Notes: generated by a model from the sequence alone, not told the origin. Numbered from the stretch's first letter, positions 35,186 to 46,897 are shown. The stretch: DNA of 64,000 nucleotides from Riptortus pedestris (GCA_019009955.1 CM032228.1:2616001-2680000); one strand, 5' to 3'. Numbers and translations are program-made.

Positions 35186-37142
35186 TTAATGTTGTAGGCA
35201 AATCAATAAAAAATAGTGAAGCAACTACCTATAGTCCACTTGGCTCCGATTGACCCTGAGGCATTTTCTTGTCTATTCGACACACACAAGTCAAAACTTG
35301 AAAATTCATACATGTAAACAGGTCAGACAAGATTTTCATTTCTGATGCATTGTTTTTTTAGAATGGTCCTAAACGTGAAAAAAATTTATACCACTGAATT
35401 AATGTTTCATTCAATTAATTGCTCAGGAAAAAAACTAAAGATCTATAATTATTTTGTTCTTACCTTTTGTGTGGCAAAAAAAAAAAAATTGTAGACAAGA
35501 TGTGGTCTATTCAATGTGATATGGTGCCACTGTTTTAATTTTGTTTTTTTTAGTAGAGGTTTCTAGTTGCTGAATAAAAAATCACACACAAAAAAATCAA
35601 TATAAACTTTATTTAGGTGTTGTGGGTTTTCTTGGTATTTGAAAAAATGATTGCTACAACAATGTGTAAAAAGTAAGAGAACCCAAGAACATTTACATAA
35701 CAAGAAGTAAAAATACAACGTAAAAGTTAACATTTAAGGAATATATACTCCTAAGACTTATTATAAAAATAAATTCTATTAAATATGTAATGTCAACAAG
35801 CCCAATACACATTTCAAATATAAACATAATTGATATAAATATTTGATTTTGAAGACCAACAACATACAATATATTCGATATTTCAAACAATATCACCAGT
35901 TTTCCCCTAGATTTTTGAGCAGACTATAAACAAAAATTAAAACTGTAATGACGACTATAATGTTAAATACTGAAAAATGTATTTTTTTAAATGTTAAAAT
36001 CTATCCATATTCTGACAATACACAACTGCTATAGAATTTATATTTCCGCTTTGAAATAACACTCATTCCACCATATAAAATCACAAAATAAAAGTAATAT
36101 TAATGATGAACTCACTCTGTTTCAATGATGAATTAAATGCAAAAGCGCTAATAATAATTTTTCAAAAATACAGTAAAGAAATACTGATATAGTAAAATTT
36201 AAGATATGCTTATTTTTAATAGTAAACAGAGAAAACGTTCCTAATACTACAGTCATCAGGAAAATGTCATGGTGCATGCTAAATGACTTAATAGGTATTC
36301 AGCGTCGGAGAAACAGGCTCCCAGGTGAGATCACAAAAATCCATAAATAAGTTATTTAAAGAAATACAAGAAAAGATTATACAACAAAAAAATGTTATAT
36401 ATCTCACATTGATCTGTATTCGTCCGTTGACAAATGCTTGAGTTTGGTGATTGACCCCCCCCCCCTCCACCTGTACCAAACCAACCACTAACAGGCTTCT
36501 TTAACATCGGATTAAACCTGCATCTAGCAAGTAGAACATATATTTTTCCCCTATTCAATTAATTATCCACAAAATACAGACATAAAACCTTTAGATAATA
36601 ATAACATTTTTATTTAAACATAATGATTTAGTTATGTTTCATTACAAATGACATCTTAAAATATAGAAAAATCGACTAATTAATATTGAATTCTTCACAG
36701 CCTATCATTGAATGGAATGAAATTCGATTTCTTATTTACTTTAACAACTATTAACAGCCACTTTTAAAAATATTTAGACAACTAAAGCATATTTCAAATT
36801 GTATATTTATATGGAATCTGGTGGTTAAAACTAATATCTATATTTTGTTTAAAATGAAATAACAAAACCAAAAGTTTCTAAGAAAACTATCTTTAAGCAA
36901 AAATATTGAAGATTTCCAAAAAAAACTAATTTGAAAAGGGAAAATACTGATAACATTGAAGCCATCATGTCATAACTGCATACTAAATATTTAAAACTGA
37001 TATCTTCCGAATTCTGTCCCCGCCTGATAGTAAGATATTTTTATCTACATTAGCACTATACAAACAACAAGAGAAAGGGTTAATCTTTCTCATCTGCTTC
37101 ATCACAGTCAAAAAATAATGTAAGGTATTTGAAATCACTATT
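35186..37142. other. Intergenic AT-rich DNA between B3GAT3 and the hydrolase
   Basis: No gene, RNA or element recognised. A C run at about 36451 sits in a short chance ORF. Confidence 0.55.
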
Positions 37143-37267
37143 AGCAGATTTCTGTCAAGGGAAAACAGCTATTGAGGTTGCACTCATGACGCGATTTTCA
37201 AAATTTCTCTTCAAATGTCCATCAATCCTACCCAGGAGATGATGAAAATGAGGTCCGTTCAAAACTG

Positions 37268-37352
<85 letters not shown>

Positions 37353-38159
37353 CTGTTACCGCTCTAGTGGTCACAATTATTGTTTAATCCTTACCAAACT
37401 CGATATTTAGTCGTTTTATGTAAAAAGAAAGATCAAGTTTGTTAACGGCTGAAATCGGGCCCAGGGGGAGGGGGGGGGGTTTAGAGGGGAGGATTTCCGA
37501 AAATTCGAGAAATATCTCCCTTACCATAGGTTGGAACAAAACATTGTGTAGAACCAATCTTATTGCAAATTAAATTTACTATAAATATTGTTTTACACAT
37601 TTATTCAATATCTTGAATATTAACCGAGATATTTGCATTTTTCAGTGTTCAGCCATCAGCAAACCGCCACTTCTACTCATGTTACATAAACAATACTCTG
37701 CTACATAATAAATCACATTATTCGAAGTTTAAATACCAAAAATTGTATTGAGGAGACCTTTATTATACGAGATACATGCAAATATGTTCTGGTGACCCCC
37801 CCCCTCCCCGTCTTAAGTTTTTGGACTACTAAAATTTGATTGATTGAGATAACAATTATTCTGACTCATTATTAATTACAGTACTAGATATAGTAAATAG
37901 TTCTCAATAAAATTAATATGTTATATTCTGATATATTTCAGTAATTGTTTTTCTTTCCAGTGTGAGGCGGGGAGACCCGTTTGTTTACATTTCTAACCCA
38001 ACGTTTCCTGTCGGCAGGTTATTGAAATTGGATGAAACATTTCGTATTTCCGTTTGTATTTATTCACGGTGGTGTTGTGTTACCAGTATGTATATTTATC
38101 TATTACTAAACTTCACGAGGGAAATCTGCTTAGTTTACGCAGCCCCTGCGTGACGGACT
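37143..38159 (+). mobile_element. Helentron-like element, full length
   Basis: 1017 bp from AGCAGATTTCTGTCAAGGG to CCCCTGCGTGACGGACT followed by a T run. Order: palindromic 5' end, TCCTACCCAGGAGATGATG, (TA)n core at 37276-37348, TAGTCGTTTTATGT, GGCTGAAATCGGGC, G run, AACCGAGATATTTGC, C run, TAATTACAGTACTAG, GTTTACATTTCTAACCC, CACGGTGGTGTTGTGT, the inverted motif GGGAAATCTGCT, hairpin ACGCAG/CTGCGT, end. No transposase-like ORF. Confidence 0.8.
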
Positions 38160-38169
38160 TTTTTATAGT

Positions 38170-38355
38170 GCAGGGGGCTCAGTTAAGCCATATGAGTTAA
38201 AGCATTGATCTTAATCCATGAATTCGATTCTCACCTGGACAATAGGAATTTAATTAGTGACGAACTCATTAAATAAAACCCTTAGTTCTAACCTGTAGAT
38301 AACCCGTCCCAATTAGCTTTAGCGACATCAAGTGGACATTAATAAATAACGTAAC
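38170..38355 (+). mobile_element. tRNA-Leu-like SINE
   Basis: GGGGGCTCAGTTAAGCC, GAGTTAAAGCATTGATC, box B GAATTCGATTCTCAC and the tail CAAGTGGACATTAATAAA. It begins 11 bp after the end of a full-length Helentron-like copy. Confidence 0.75.
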
Positions 38356-38693
38356 AGTGCATTTATGATAAAATCCCACCGAACTAAAAGTGCAGAAACT
38401 TTAGCAATTAAAGGACCATCATTTTGGAATAAAGACCTTTCATCATGAAATAAAGAATGATTATATTAACATTCTTCAGCCCATCAATAAGAGATATTAA
38501 GAAATTTCAAGGTAATTAGTCAACACATAATAATGAGGGAGAAAAATAATCAAAATATTGAGAAGTCGAGTTAAAATTGGACCTTGGTTCCTTCATTCAA
38601 ATATTATGTAAAACCACCAGATTTTATTTAATTATTTTGGTTTTCAGTACACTCCTAAGCAGCATCATTAATTGTTTATATTACAAACTAATT

Positions 38694-39550
38694 TCATAGA
38701 GAACTGCTATTGGGCTTTAAAAGGAATGAATTTACATGAGGCGCTACTCTGTCGGGGTAATTCAAGTGAACATCATGATTTCCAGGGACTATCACAAACC
38801 TAAAATTAGGCATAACATAAAACAACTGTTTGAGCCTTTCATGATACGCTTCACTAGAGACATTATCAATGAGGTCGAATGTATCCTTTGCTATTATCAT
38901 GAGTGCAGGACACTTGATGTTAATGATAAAATGTTTCATTTGTTTCATCGTCATAATTGGCCTCAGCCTAAATTTTAGCCTCTGATCAGTCGAAAATCTA
39001 TAACCATCTCCTGAGGGAATTAGAGACCTTTTGATGAGAGTTCGAGCTGCTTCGTCTGTCAAAAGAGTGTCCCGATTGTCGATCGCTCTCCTCAACGCTT
39101 CTTCATACGAATATGACGGGGGCTTTCTTGTAGATAAAATTTTATTCTGCTCGTAAATAGAATCGAAGAGTTTTCGTAAATGAGGTATACTTCTCTCTTC
39201 TTGCATAATAAGTGGAGATAAACCATCCATAAGGATTATCTTCTCCACCAGTTCAGGATATATGGCGGTAAAAAATAAGGAAATCTGTGCCCCTAAACTG
39301 TGCGACATAAAACAAAATTTTTTCCATTTGAGATGTTCAACAACTAGCTTGACCGAATAGACGTACTGCAAGAAGTCAAGGGGTATGCCTGTAGGAAATG
39401 GAGACGATTTGCCATGGCCTGGTAAGTCGATGCAGAAGAAGTAAAATCCTTGTGAGAGATTCGGTATGAGATGATCAAAGCTTCCACAGTTGTCTTGTAT
39501 TCCATGAATCACCAAGACTGGAATCCCACTCCTCTGGCCCCATGCTTTCA
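38694..39550 (-). CDS. SERHL: SERHL-like exon 2
   Basis: It follows the acceptor ttattgtttcag and encodes residues 18-302 without interruption, including the nucleophile elbow and catalytic His region. The frame is open upstream of the acceptor, so a naive ORF would start falsely at 39611. Confidence 0.94.
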
Positions 39551-42499
39551 CTGAAACAATAACAAAATCATTAGTGAAACAATGAAGTATGATTAGCAGG
39601 AGATGAACCATTGAAATATATATTTCTATAAGGACAATATAACAAGGTGTTTATATCTTATTATTATCCCTTGGATGCAGACAGTCAGTCACGCAAGGGC
39701 TATAGACTTCCCATGCGCTGGTATGACACAACTGATTTCATCTCACCATATATTCTCTATTTCTAAATAAAAATCCGATGAGTAGAAATGGGTGTTTACT
39801 GAAGAGTGAAAATAAGAATATATCCAACAACAATTGTAGAGCATCAATAGTTTAGCAAGATTGGTTCTGTAACATTTTTCAATCTAACTCATCACATCAG
39901 AGATATTTTGAATTCCACTACCTCTAAACCTCCCCCCTCCCCCCTTATCCCTGGTCCGATTTTAGTCATTAATGATTACCATCGTTAGTGTTGAATGTAA
40001 CTGTTAAATATCAAGTGTGCCGTTCAAATGTGACCTCAATTCAATCTCCGTCGAAGGAGAAATGGCTGAAGGGAGATAGGTGAGAAATGCATGAACTATC
40101 TCCACTGATTTATGCGTCTGGAATCAATTTTTCAAAATTTAAAACTTTTTAGGTGAGCGATTTTTACATTGTTCGCCATTTTAATGAATTGATATCAGCT
40201 GAGGTGTGTGGTACACCTTCATTATTGTTAGTCTGGATGTGACTGCCGACGTGATATGGCCAAATCTTTTTATAATAGTGTACTACTCCTGAAGAGGCAT
40301 CATAAAGGATGCGAAACATGTATTGGAAAATAAATCAGTGGAGATAGTTGACATGCTTTTTATCTATTGACCTTCAGCCACTTCTATATCGAGTATGGCA
40401 CAGATCAAATAAGCATTGCCGAGTCAAGAAATAAAATCTTAATTGATATCAGCAAGCAACGCATTTGTAAGTACCTGATCAAGTAAAGATCTGCTGAGAA
40501 CAATATCTGGTGTTTAGGCTAGAAATAAGACACAATATATTCGCTTAATGATAAAGTGAGATGACTGAAAGTGGGAGTTCACTGAAGGCTGAAGAATTCA
40601 AAAACCTTGTTTAATATACATGATAGAGAAAGAGTATATAGAACATTAAATTTTCAACAAAATTCACATACAATTTTTTTATTTAACTCATCGAAACAGA
40701 GATATTTTCAACATGCCTTGATTTAACTAACTAATATATAATTATGGGATAATACAGTATTAAGAATTTAGTACTGAGATTAGCTGAGGAAAGATTCCTA
40801 GGCCCATAATCAGACACTCTAAAGCCTAACAAACTAAGGTTTTAACTCTTGGGGTCTGTTTTGTTTAAACAAATTTCTTTACTATTTAAAAGTAAATAGA
40901 ATAAATGTTGCTTTCTTTTTTTTGAAATAAACATTCAAACCTTTAAAATGAGTTCCTAGAATTTATAATCTGATGAAATTTTTGCTTAAACTGCAGTAGA
41001 CCTGTGAGGTCCGAGCGCTCGCTCAAGGAACTTTCTCTCACTTCAAGGTTAAGCTGAGTAATCAGTGTACAAGAGATGTGAATTTAATCTCAACATCTCT
41101 TTCATTATAACAAACAACACAACAATTTTCACATAGGTCTCACTCTACAAGAGATATTTCGAATTTTGGTCTACCAATGGAAGTTACTTTTTTTTGTCAA
41201 ATTCATAAATAAGATGTTTTGTTCTAATATCCACAAAGTTGCATCCACCAGTGAGCAAACATACAGAAATATATCTGTAAGCATATAATATAAATAATTT
41301 GGCATCTAATAATAAAATTAACTAATTCCATGAGAGAGACCGAGTAATTACCCAAAACTTCAATTATATTAGACCTATCTTCATGGCAGCTGGGCAAAAT
41401 ATCAATAGTTGTTTGTAGCTACAAAAGCTGAAAGTACGTTAATATAGCTAAATTTGAAGAATATAACAAAATTAATTCAATTTTTATTTTTCTGACTTTA
41501 ATATTAAAGTAATGTTACCCAAACAAATTAATCGATGTACGATAAAATCTTCCAATTCAAAATCACCCAAACGGTCGAAACTTGGGCATATTTATAAATA
41601 GAAGCACCATTGAAAAGAGGGAGGGTTGATATTCAGCTTGTGTCTTTGCAAAAATGGTACCTTGATGACAGAAGAAATCTCATTGAACAAGAGATTACTG
41701 GCAGAGGGAGTAACTTGGCAGGAGATTTGAAAGAACCATTAAAAATGTCGACATTTTTTAATAGAAAGCCTAATTGGTGGAAAAAATAGGAAAAGCATCA
41801 GATAAAGGACACAGTCGTGATCGGTCATAGATAAACTGAGAAAAGATTATCACCGAATCAGGAGTTAACCAGCAACAATGTAAAGGCTGCTACTGACTGA
41901 GTTTGTAAAAGAATGTCTGATTAAGTATCAAGAATAGAGTCAGTCTAACAGAACGTGAAACGATGGTCATCTCACAATTGCTACGTCATCATGTCAGAAA
42001 AATGTTATTTATTAATATCCATTTGATGCGACTGAGGCTAATCAGGACCGGTTATCTACAGGCTAGCACCCTGCTCTATTCAGGCTCCTACTAAGGATTA
42101 TATTTAGTGAGTCGGTCACTATATGAATGAGGGCGATCAAACCACATAACTAGGTTCACCCAGTTTATTATGATTAAAGCCTTGCCTCACTTGTCTAAAC
42201 TGTGATACAACCACAAAATAAATTACTACAAGCATTTAGATAAATACTTAATTATAATTTCTACACAGAACAAATAAAAAATGTCTTTCAAACCCAAACG
42301 AGAAAAATAGTAAAGAGTGTGTAATATTTCCACAAGGAAATTGAAATTGTTTTAACATATCTTTCAACAATTTCTTCTACATCTTTCCTTTAATAAAATT
42401 TACTAATTCATAATTATTCTACAAGACAATGATTCTAAAAAGTGTACCTGCAATGTGACCCCAAGGAACAGAGATTTGCGATTCTTCAGACAGAGCCAT
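38694..42499 (-). CDS. SERHL: Kraken/SERHL-like serine hydrolase (alpha/beta hydrolase fold), 2 exons
   Basis: Exon 1 (42499-42448) encodes MALSEESQISVPWGHIA plus one base. Exon 2 (39550-38694) completes a Val codon and runs to TGA. The total is 909 nt, 302 residues, close to the size of kraken and SERHL proteins. Visible blocks are VPWGHIAVKAWG near 11-22, the oxyanion-hole region HGIQDN at 33-38, IDLPGHGKSS at 58-67, the nucleophile elbow SHSLG with Ser 102, and GNHDVHL near 274-280 with the probable catalytic His 276. The elbow has Ser where most family members have the first Gly. No signal peptide is evident. The ATG context is good (A at -3, G at +4). A TTTATT (minus-strand AATAAA) lies at 38633-38638, about 60 nt past the stop. 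The 2.9-kb intron holds repeats. The substrate is unknown; Drosophila kraken is linked to gut detoxification or digestion. Confidence 0.92.
40010..40388 (+). mobile_element. Penelope-like relic with long inverted ends
   Basis: Inverted arms of about 55 bp (40056-40120; 40325-40387) share AACTATCTCCACTGATTTAT and GGCTGAAGG. Between them is CTGAAGAGGCATC then GGATGCGAAACATGTA, the Penelope-type hammerhead-like core. Flanks ATATCAAGTGTG and ATATCGAGTATG may be a target duplication. No ORF. Confidence 0.55.
40287..40322 (+). ncRNA. Hammerhead ribozyme-like motif
   Basis: CTGAAGA (CUGANGA box), stem GCATC/GATGC with loop, GAAA box, then ACATGTA which can form a minimal stem III ending in GUA. One extra G after CTGAAGA leaves a bulge, so activity is doubtful. 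Confidence 0.4.
40721..42003. other. Hydrolase intron, unassigned part
   Basis: AT-rich. Near 41620-41960 a stretch with KRGRVDIQLVSLQKWYLDD and EQEITGRGSNLAGDLKE frames suggests a decayed transposase, not assignable. Confidence 0.4.
42004..42200 (-). mobile_element. tRNA-Leu-like SINE (reverse)
   Basis: Read in reverse: tail (TTATTAATATCCATTTGATG), GACTGAGGCTAATCAGGA, CTAGCACC, CTCACTAAAT-like body, then decayed box B and box A segments. It lies in the hydrolase gene intron. Confidence 0.6.
42448..42499 (-). CDS. SERHL: SERHL-like exon 1
   Basis: 17 codons plus one base, ending at a CAG/gtacac donor. VPWGHIA is the N-terminal family motif, and the split codon G|TG joins in frame to exon 2. 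Confidence 0.9.
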
Positions 42500-43445
42500 A
42501 CTTCATGAATGGTGAAAATGTATATAATTAGGGCTTCTCATTCAATCTGATAATTACACCATGATCAAACAAATATGACGATTAAAGAGCGAAGGGGCAA
42601 GATTCAAGATCTCACCTTGAAGCAAATGTTTATAACCTTTGGAAGAAGGTTGCAATTGGCGCTGGCGACTTTATCACTCCAACTGAGTTTGCCATATACA
42701 TACATTAGGGCAGCATATTTTGGAGTGGAAGAGATGGCCCAAGCTCTTCTGATAATTGTATAGCAATCCCTTAAGAGAAATCAGCTATTGAGGTCGTACT
42801 CATGACGCGATTTTAAAAATTTTCGTCAAATGTCCATCGATCCTACCCAGGAGATGATGAAAATGAGCCCTAGAAGCTGCTCACCACCTGCAACCATCTC
42901 AATATTCTATCTGATTAACCAGCTCTAGTTCTGGGCTGCCTTTATCTCTTTTGGCTTTGTCTCCTATATGTCACTCCCACTATATATGTGTACCATTGTT
43001 TGTCAAACAAAACATGAACTTGTTATTCAAAAATAGCATAACACATAATCATAAAACAAGATATAAGAATATGCTCGAAGCACCGAACCACAAACATTAA
43101 TATTTCAATAAAATCGTATCATTTTCAGGAGTACAACTCTTTAACGCTCTGCCCGAATGCATCAAATGTATTAAAAAATCTCTTGGCTTAAAAATAAATT
43201 AAAGAACTTTATGAATGACGGATGTTTTTATACACAAGATGAATACTTTCAAAAATGTTCAATTATTAAATAAAACTGCAATATATTTGTCATAAATATC
43301 GCTCTAAAATAATTGAAGTGTTGAGCTACATTGTCTCAATAAGCTGGGGACAGTTGCTCACCATTTATAAAGCTTGTTAGCCTTTAATAAATTTGCATTC
43401 CAACAAATAAAATAATGTATGCTTTAGAGTTGTAAAAAAAAAAAA
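42500..43445. other. Upstream region of the hydrolase gene
   Basis: It holds a Helentron-like end fragment (42762-42868). I see no clear TATA box or other promoter motif that I would assign. Confidence 0.4.
42762..42868 (+). mobile_element. Helentron-like 5' end fragment
   Basis: TAGCAATCCCTTAAGAGAAA, TCAGCTATTGAGGTCGTACT, CATGACGCGATTT and TCGATCCTACCCAGGAGATG. It stops at AAAATGAG, before the (TA)n core. It lies about 260 bp upstream of the hydrolase start. Confidence 0.65.
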
Positions 43446-44270
43446 AGTCCGTCACGAAGGGACGGCGTAAACTAAGCTGATTTCCCACTCGAAGTTTTAC
43501 AATGTAGAAATCTGCATAACGGTAACAATTAATGCCACCGTGAGTAAATACGAACGGAAATGAGAAATATTTCAGTTAATTTTAATAAGCTCCCAACGGA
43601 AATGGCTTCTGAATTGTAAACAAATAGGTCTGCCAACCACTCAGAGCTGAATGATACACATATTCTTCACCAGAAAGTATATATCTGAATATAACCCATT
43701 AACTTTATTGCAAACTATTTACTATATCCAGTACTGCAATTTATATTTTAATAACTCATATTTTAGTAGTACAAGAACTAAAGATAGGGGGAGAGGATGA
43801 ACAGAACGTATTTGCATATATCTCACAAAGTACAAGGTTAGACGACAAGAACGGTTAGAAGAAGCTTACACGAGAGCTGAACAGTTACGGAAACTGCCGA
43901 ACTAATCCGAATACTTCCGAAGAGAACCGACAATAGCCGATCTCATCTCGTCCGTTATCCACACACACTTAATAAAAATGCAAATATCTCGGTTAATATT
44001 CAAGATAGAGATTAGATGTATATAACAATATTTATAGCACATTTAATTTGCAATAAGATTGATTAGATATACTTTTTCGATCCGACGAATACTAACGGAG
44101 TAACGTCGAATTTTCGAAAGTCTTCCCCTCTAAACCCCCCCCCCCTTCCCTCGGTCCGATTTCAGCCATTAACGAACTTGATCTTTCTTTTTACTTAAAA
44201 CGATTAAATGTCGAGTTTGGTAACGATCAAACAAAAATTGCGACCACTAGAGCGTCAACAGACAAATATA
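43446..44270 (-). mobile_element. Helentron-like element, left part of a split copy
   Basis: AGTCCGTCACGAAGGGACGG through the body to GCGTCAACAGACAAATATAT. It carries the subfamily B block (GATCTCATCTCGTCCGTTATC). The remaining end of the copy lies at 46898-47035 beyond two inserted elements. Confidence 0.7.
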
Positions 44271-44981
44271 TATAAATAAAATTGTAACCTCTGTCTGGAC
44301 ATTGATTTTTCTCACGAATTTTCACGATAACTTTTCGTTTCACATGTCATAGACACTATAACTGCATTTTGTTTCTTTCGTGTGTGTTTTACCTTTTCAC
44401 GCATAAACGGCTGCACCGAATTGTATGAAACTTGGTATGCATACTACTACTAACCCAGTTTAGACTTTAGGCTACATAAATATTATCTGAGACGAACAGG
44501 AGTGAGGGTTATAACAGAGGTCTGAAATTAAAAATAGCGATATTTCGTTTCCTATTAGTTTTTCGTCAAATGTGTACATAACAAAAGTCGTTTATTTTGT
44601 TATTTAGAGTAACTTTTGTTACAAAACTGAGTGTATATAACTTTTGTTGTTTATAACAAAAGTTATATACACTTTTTTCGTATACCGAATTATAAACGAG
44701 ATATACGCTAAAACTTATAGCGGAAAAATTTTATTTGGCACAAAAGACTCGGTATTTGTATTAGCACTAAAGCCTTAATTATAATAAGCTATACCAGGCC
44801 AAAGAGAGGCCTGAATTTACAAATTTTATTATTAACAAATCCACAGAAACGACGGGCATTAACCCTAAACACTGGGACGGGTAAATGTCAAAATATTGTG
44901 CAAAGTAAAGCCTTGCCAAAAAAATACCATCACCATCCAGCCTCAAATGAATTCCCGGGCGAAGCCGGGTATCTGAGCTAG
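44271..44981 (+). mobile_element. Helitron (non-autonomous), intact 3' end
   Basis: It ends with the perfect hairpin CCCGGGCGAAGCCGGG (44954-44969), spacer TATCTGAG and CTAG at 44978-44981, followed by T inside a TA tract: the canonical Helitron 3' end and A/T target. Internally it has AAACGGCTGCACCGAATTG and one copy of the roughly 290-bp unit. The 5' edge is approximate. Confidence 0.75.

Positions 44982-45040
<59 letters not shown>
44982..45040. repeat. (TA)n tract at the Helitron/Tc1 junction
   Basis: It begins right after Helitron CTAG and stands where the outer left repeat of the Tc1 element should be. Confidence 0.9.
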
Positions 45041-45045
<5 letters not shown>

Positions 45046-45306
45046 ACATACATACCTCACTTTTTTTTTAATAAACTAAATAATAATTGGTGGCATCAAA
45101 TCGTGCTAATAGATTACATGCTAAATGTTATAAATAAGTCCACCAATTCCAAGGGTCAAAAAAGTATTGGCACAGTTGTTTACGTACGAACTTATATTCC
45201 TTATCTTAATCTCTAATCCTTCAGTCTGAAACAAACCAAAACAAAGATGAATATAGCTAAACAGGACTATTTTATGGCCAGTTCAGAACAGTTCATTGCT
45301 AGTACA

Positions 45307-46640
45307 ATGGCTAAAACTGAGGAGTATTCTTTGCAAGTCCGAATCCGTGTGGTTAAATTGCGTTCCCGAGGATTCAGCTACCGTGCAATTGCCAATAGAC
45401 TTATGATGAGGTTCAGTAGAGTAAGGAACATCATCAAGAACAACAATGAAACAGGTACAGACCTAAACAAACGGCGTTCTGGGCGGACACAATCGTTTTC
45501 TGAAAGAGAAAGAAGTCCGTCACGCAGGGGCTGCGTAAACTAAGCAGATTTCACACGTGAAGTTTTACATAATAGAAATTTCCAAAATCCTCTAGACCCC
45601 CCCTCCTTCCACTGGTCCGATTTCAGCCATTAACGAACTTGATCTGTCTTTTTGCATAAAACGTTTAAATACCGACTTTGGTGACGATAAGGCAAAAATT
45701 GGGACCTCTAGAGCGTTAACAGACAAATATATATACAATTTTGAACGGACCTCATTTTCGTCATCTCCTGGGTAGGATCGATGGACATTTGACGAAATTT
45801 TTCGAAAATCGCGTCATGAGTACGACCTCAACAACTGATTTCCCTTAGGGGAAATCTGCTAATAGGAGGATTCACAAATTAGTTGGAAAAACAGCCTCCA
45901 GCGTAGCAACAGAAATGCTTCAACTTGAGACACACCTTCAGCATCCAGACAGTAAGAAATTTCATTCATAGTTTTGACTATAATGGAAGAGTCCAGAGAA
46001 AGAATCCATTCATAAGTGAGGCAAATCGTAATCAACGTCTCGACTTCGCTAAAACGTACCTCGAAGAACCGTTGGAGTTTTGGAAGAACGTTTTATTTTC
46101 AGATGAGTGCAAATACAATATTTTTAGCTCTGATGGTCGCAAATACGTGTGGAGGAAACCCAACACTGAATTCAAAACGAGTAATACCAAACCAACAGTG
46201 AAACACGGAGGTGTTAGTGGTGGGGCTGTGTCGTGGAATGGTGTCGGGAACTCGAGTTTTATTGAAGGTATTATGAATGCAGACAAGTGCGTTAGCATTT
46301 TGCGGCATAGCTTGATGAGAAGTTGGGTATGGGAGTATCATTCATCTTCCAGCAAGATTATGACCCAAAGCACACTGCAAAGGAGTGGCCACTTTATAAT
46401 GTTCGGAGACAACTCAAAACTCCACCGCAGTCTCCAGATTTAAATCCCATTCAGCATTTGTGGTATTTGCTCGATCTAAAAGTCAGAAAAAATAAAATTT
46501 CTTCCAAGCATCAACTACAAACTGTTTTACAGCAAGAAAGGGATCAAATTGCTCCAGAAATAAGCCAGCAGCTTGTAACCTCAATGCCTCGAAGACTTCA
46601 CGCTGTAATTGATGCGAAAGGTATGGCGACAAAATATTAA
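45307..46640 (+). pseudogene. Tc1 transposase, disrupted
   Basis: This would be the DDE enzyme that cuts and joins the transposon ends. The N-terminal helix-turn-helix (MAKTEEYSLQVRIRVV, GFSYRAIANRL) runs to 45513 and is then cut by the insertion 45514-45860. The frame resumes RIHKLVGKTASSV, shifts near 45910-45930, continues as TVRNFIHSF to LFSDECKYN (first Asp) and VWRKP, and shifts again near 46320. The last frame has FQQDYDPKHTA (second Asp) and SPDLNPIQHLW, in which the third acidic residue is Gln (codon 46452-46454). It cannot encode active protein. Confidence 0.85.
45514..45860 (-). mobile_element. Helentron-like element inserted in the Tc1 transposase gene
   Basis: 347 bp from AGTCCGTCACGCAGGGGC to TTAGGGGAAATCTGCT. 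It interrupts the transposase reading frame after the N-terminal DNA-binding domain. It has a large internal deletion but a C run and short TA core. Confidence 0.75.
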
Positions 46641-46897
46641 AATGTAGTAATATTGTAATTATAGTAATTAAATATAAAAAAATTAATGTTAACTATGCCA
46701 ATACTTTTTTGACCCTTGAAATTCACTCTTCCAGTTTATAACTTTTATACTGTTTTCTGCTTGCACGGTTTGATGCCACCAATAATTAACAGTTGGGTGC
46801 TAGTTTGATCATACATCAGAATGAAAAATTTAAATTTTAAATTATTGAGTTTATTAAAGAAAAGTGAGGTGTGCCAATACTTTTTTGACCCACTGTA

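Larger units (their letters stand above)
39683..40720 (-). mobile_element. Helentron-like sequence split by Penelope-like relic
   Basis: AGTCAGTCACGCAAGGGC, GATGAGTAGAAATGGGTG, C run and a decayed AAATATCAAGTGTG break at about 40008. After the relic, ATATCGAGTATGGCACAGATC resumes the body and degenerates by 40720. Hydrolase gene intron. Confidence 0.5.
44983..46895 (+). mobile_element. Tc1-like transposon with IR/DR ends
   Basis: The right end is CAGTGGGTC in reverse, next to TA. GTCAAAAAAGTATTGGC occurs as an outer repeat at about 46873-46890, an inner repeat at about 46695-46712, and a left inner repeat at about 45156-45172. Further inverted similarity (TTGGTGGCATCAAA) lies between. The left outer repeat is absent and (TA)n stands in its place. 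The transposase is broken by frameshifts and by a Helentron-like insertion. Confidence 0.75.

Noticed and set aside
35693..35896. Hydrophobic minus-strand frame as the B3GAT3 signal-anchor exon
   Set aside because: No donor of the right phase was found, whereas the exon at 31284-31200 joins exactly in frame.
36288..36558. Minus-strand frames with GGGGG run
   Set aside because: Low-complexity C run in AT-rich DNA. No splice or domain support.
38736..38978. 80-codon plus-strand frame
   Set aside because: It is the antisense of the hydrolase exon, which has clear family motifs on the minus strand.
44779..45216. IYIYIY-rich open frames
   Set aside because: Microsatellite translation joining Helitron and Tc1 end sequences. 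No coding signal.
46032..46341. Minus-strand frames opposite the Tc1 transposase
   Set aside because: Antisense shadows of a recognisable transposase.
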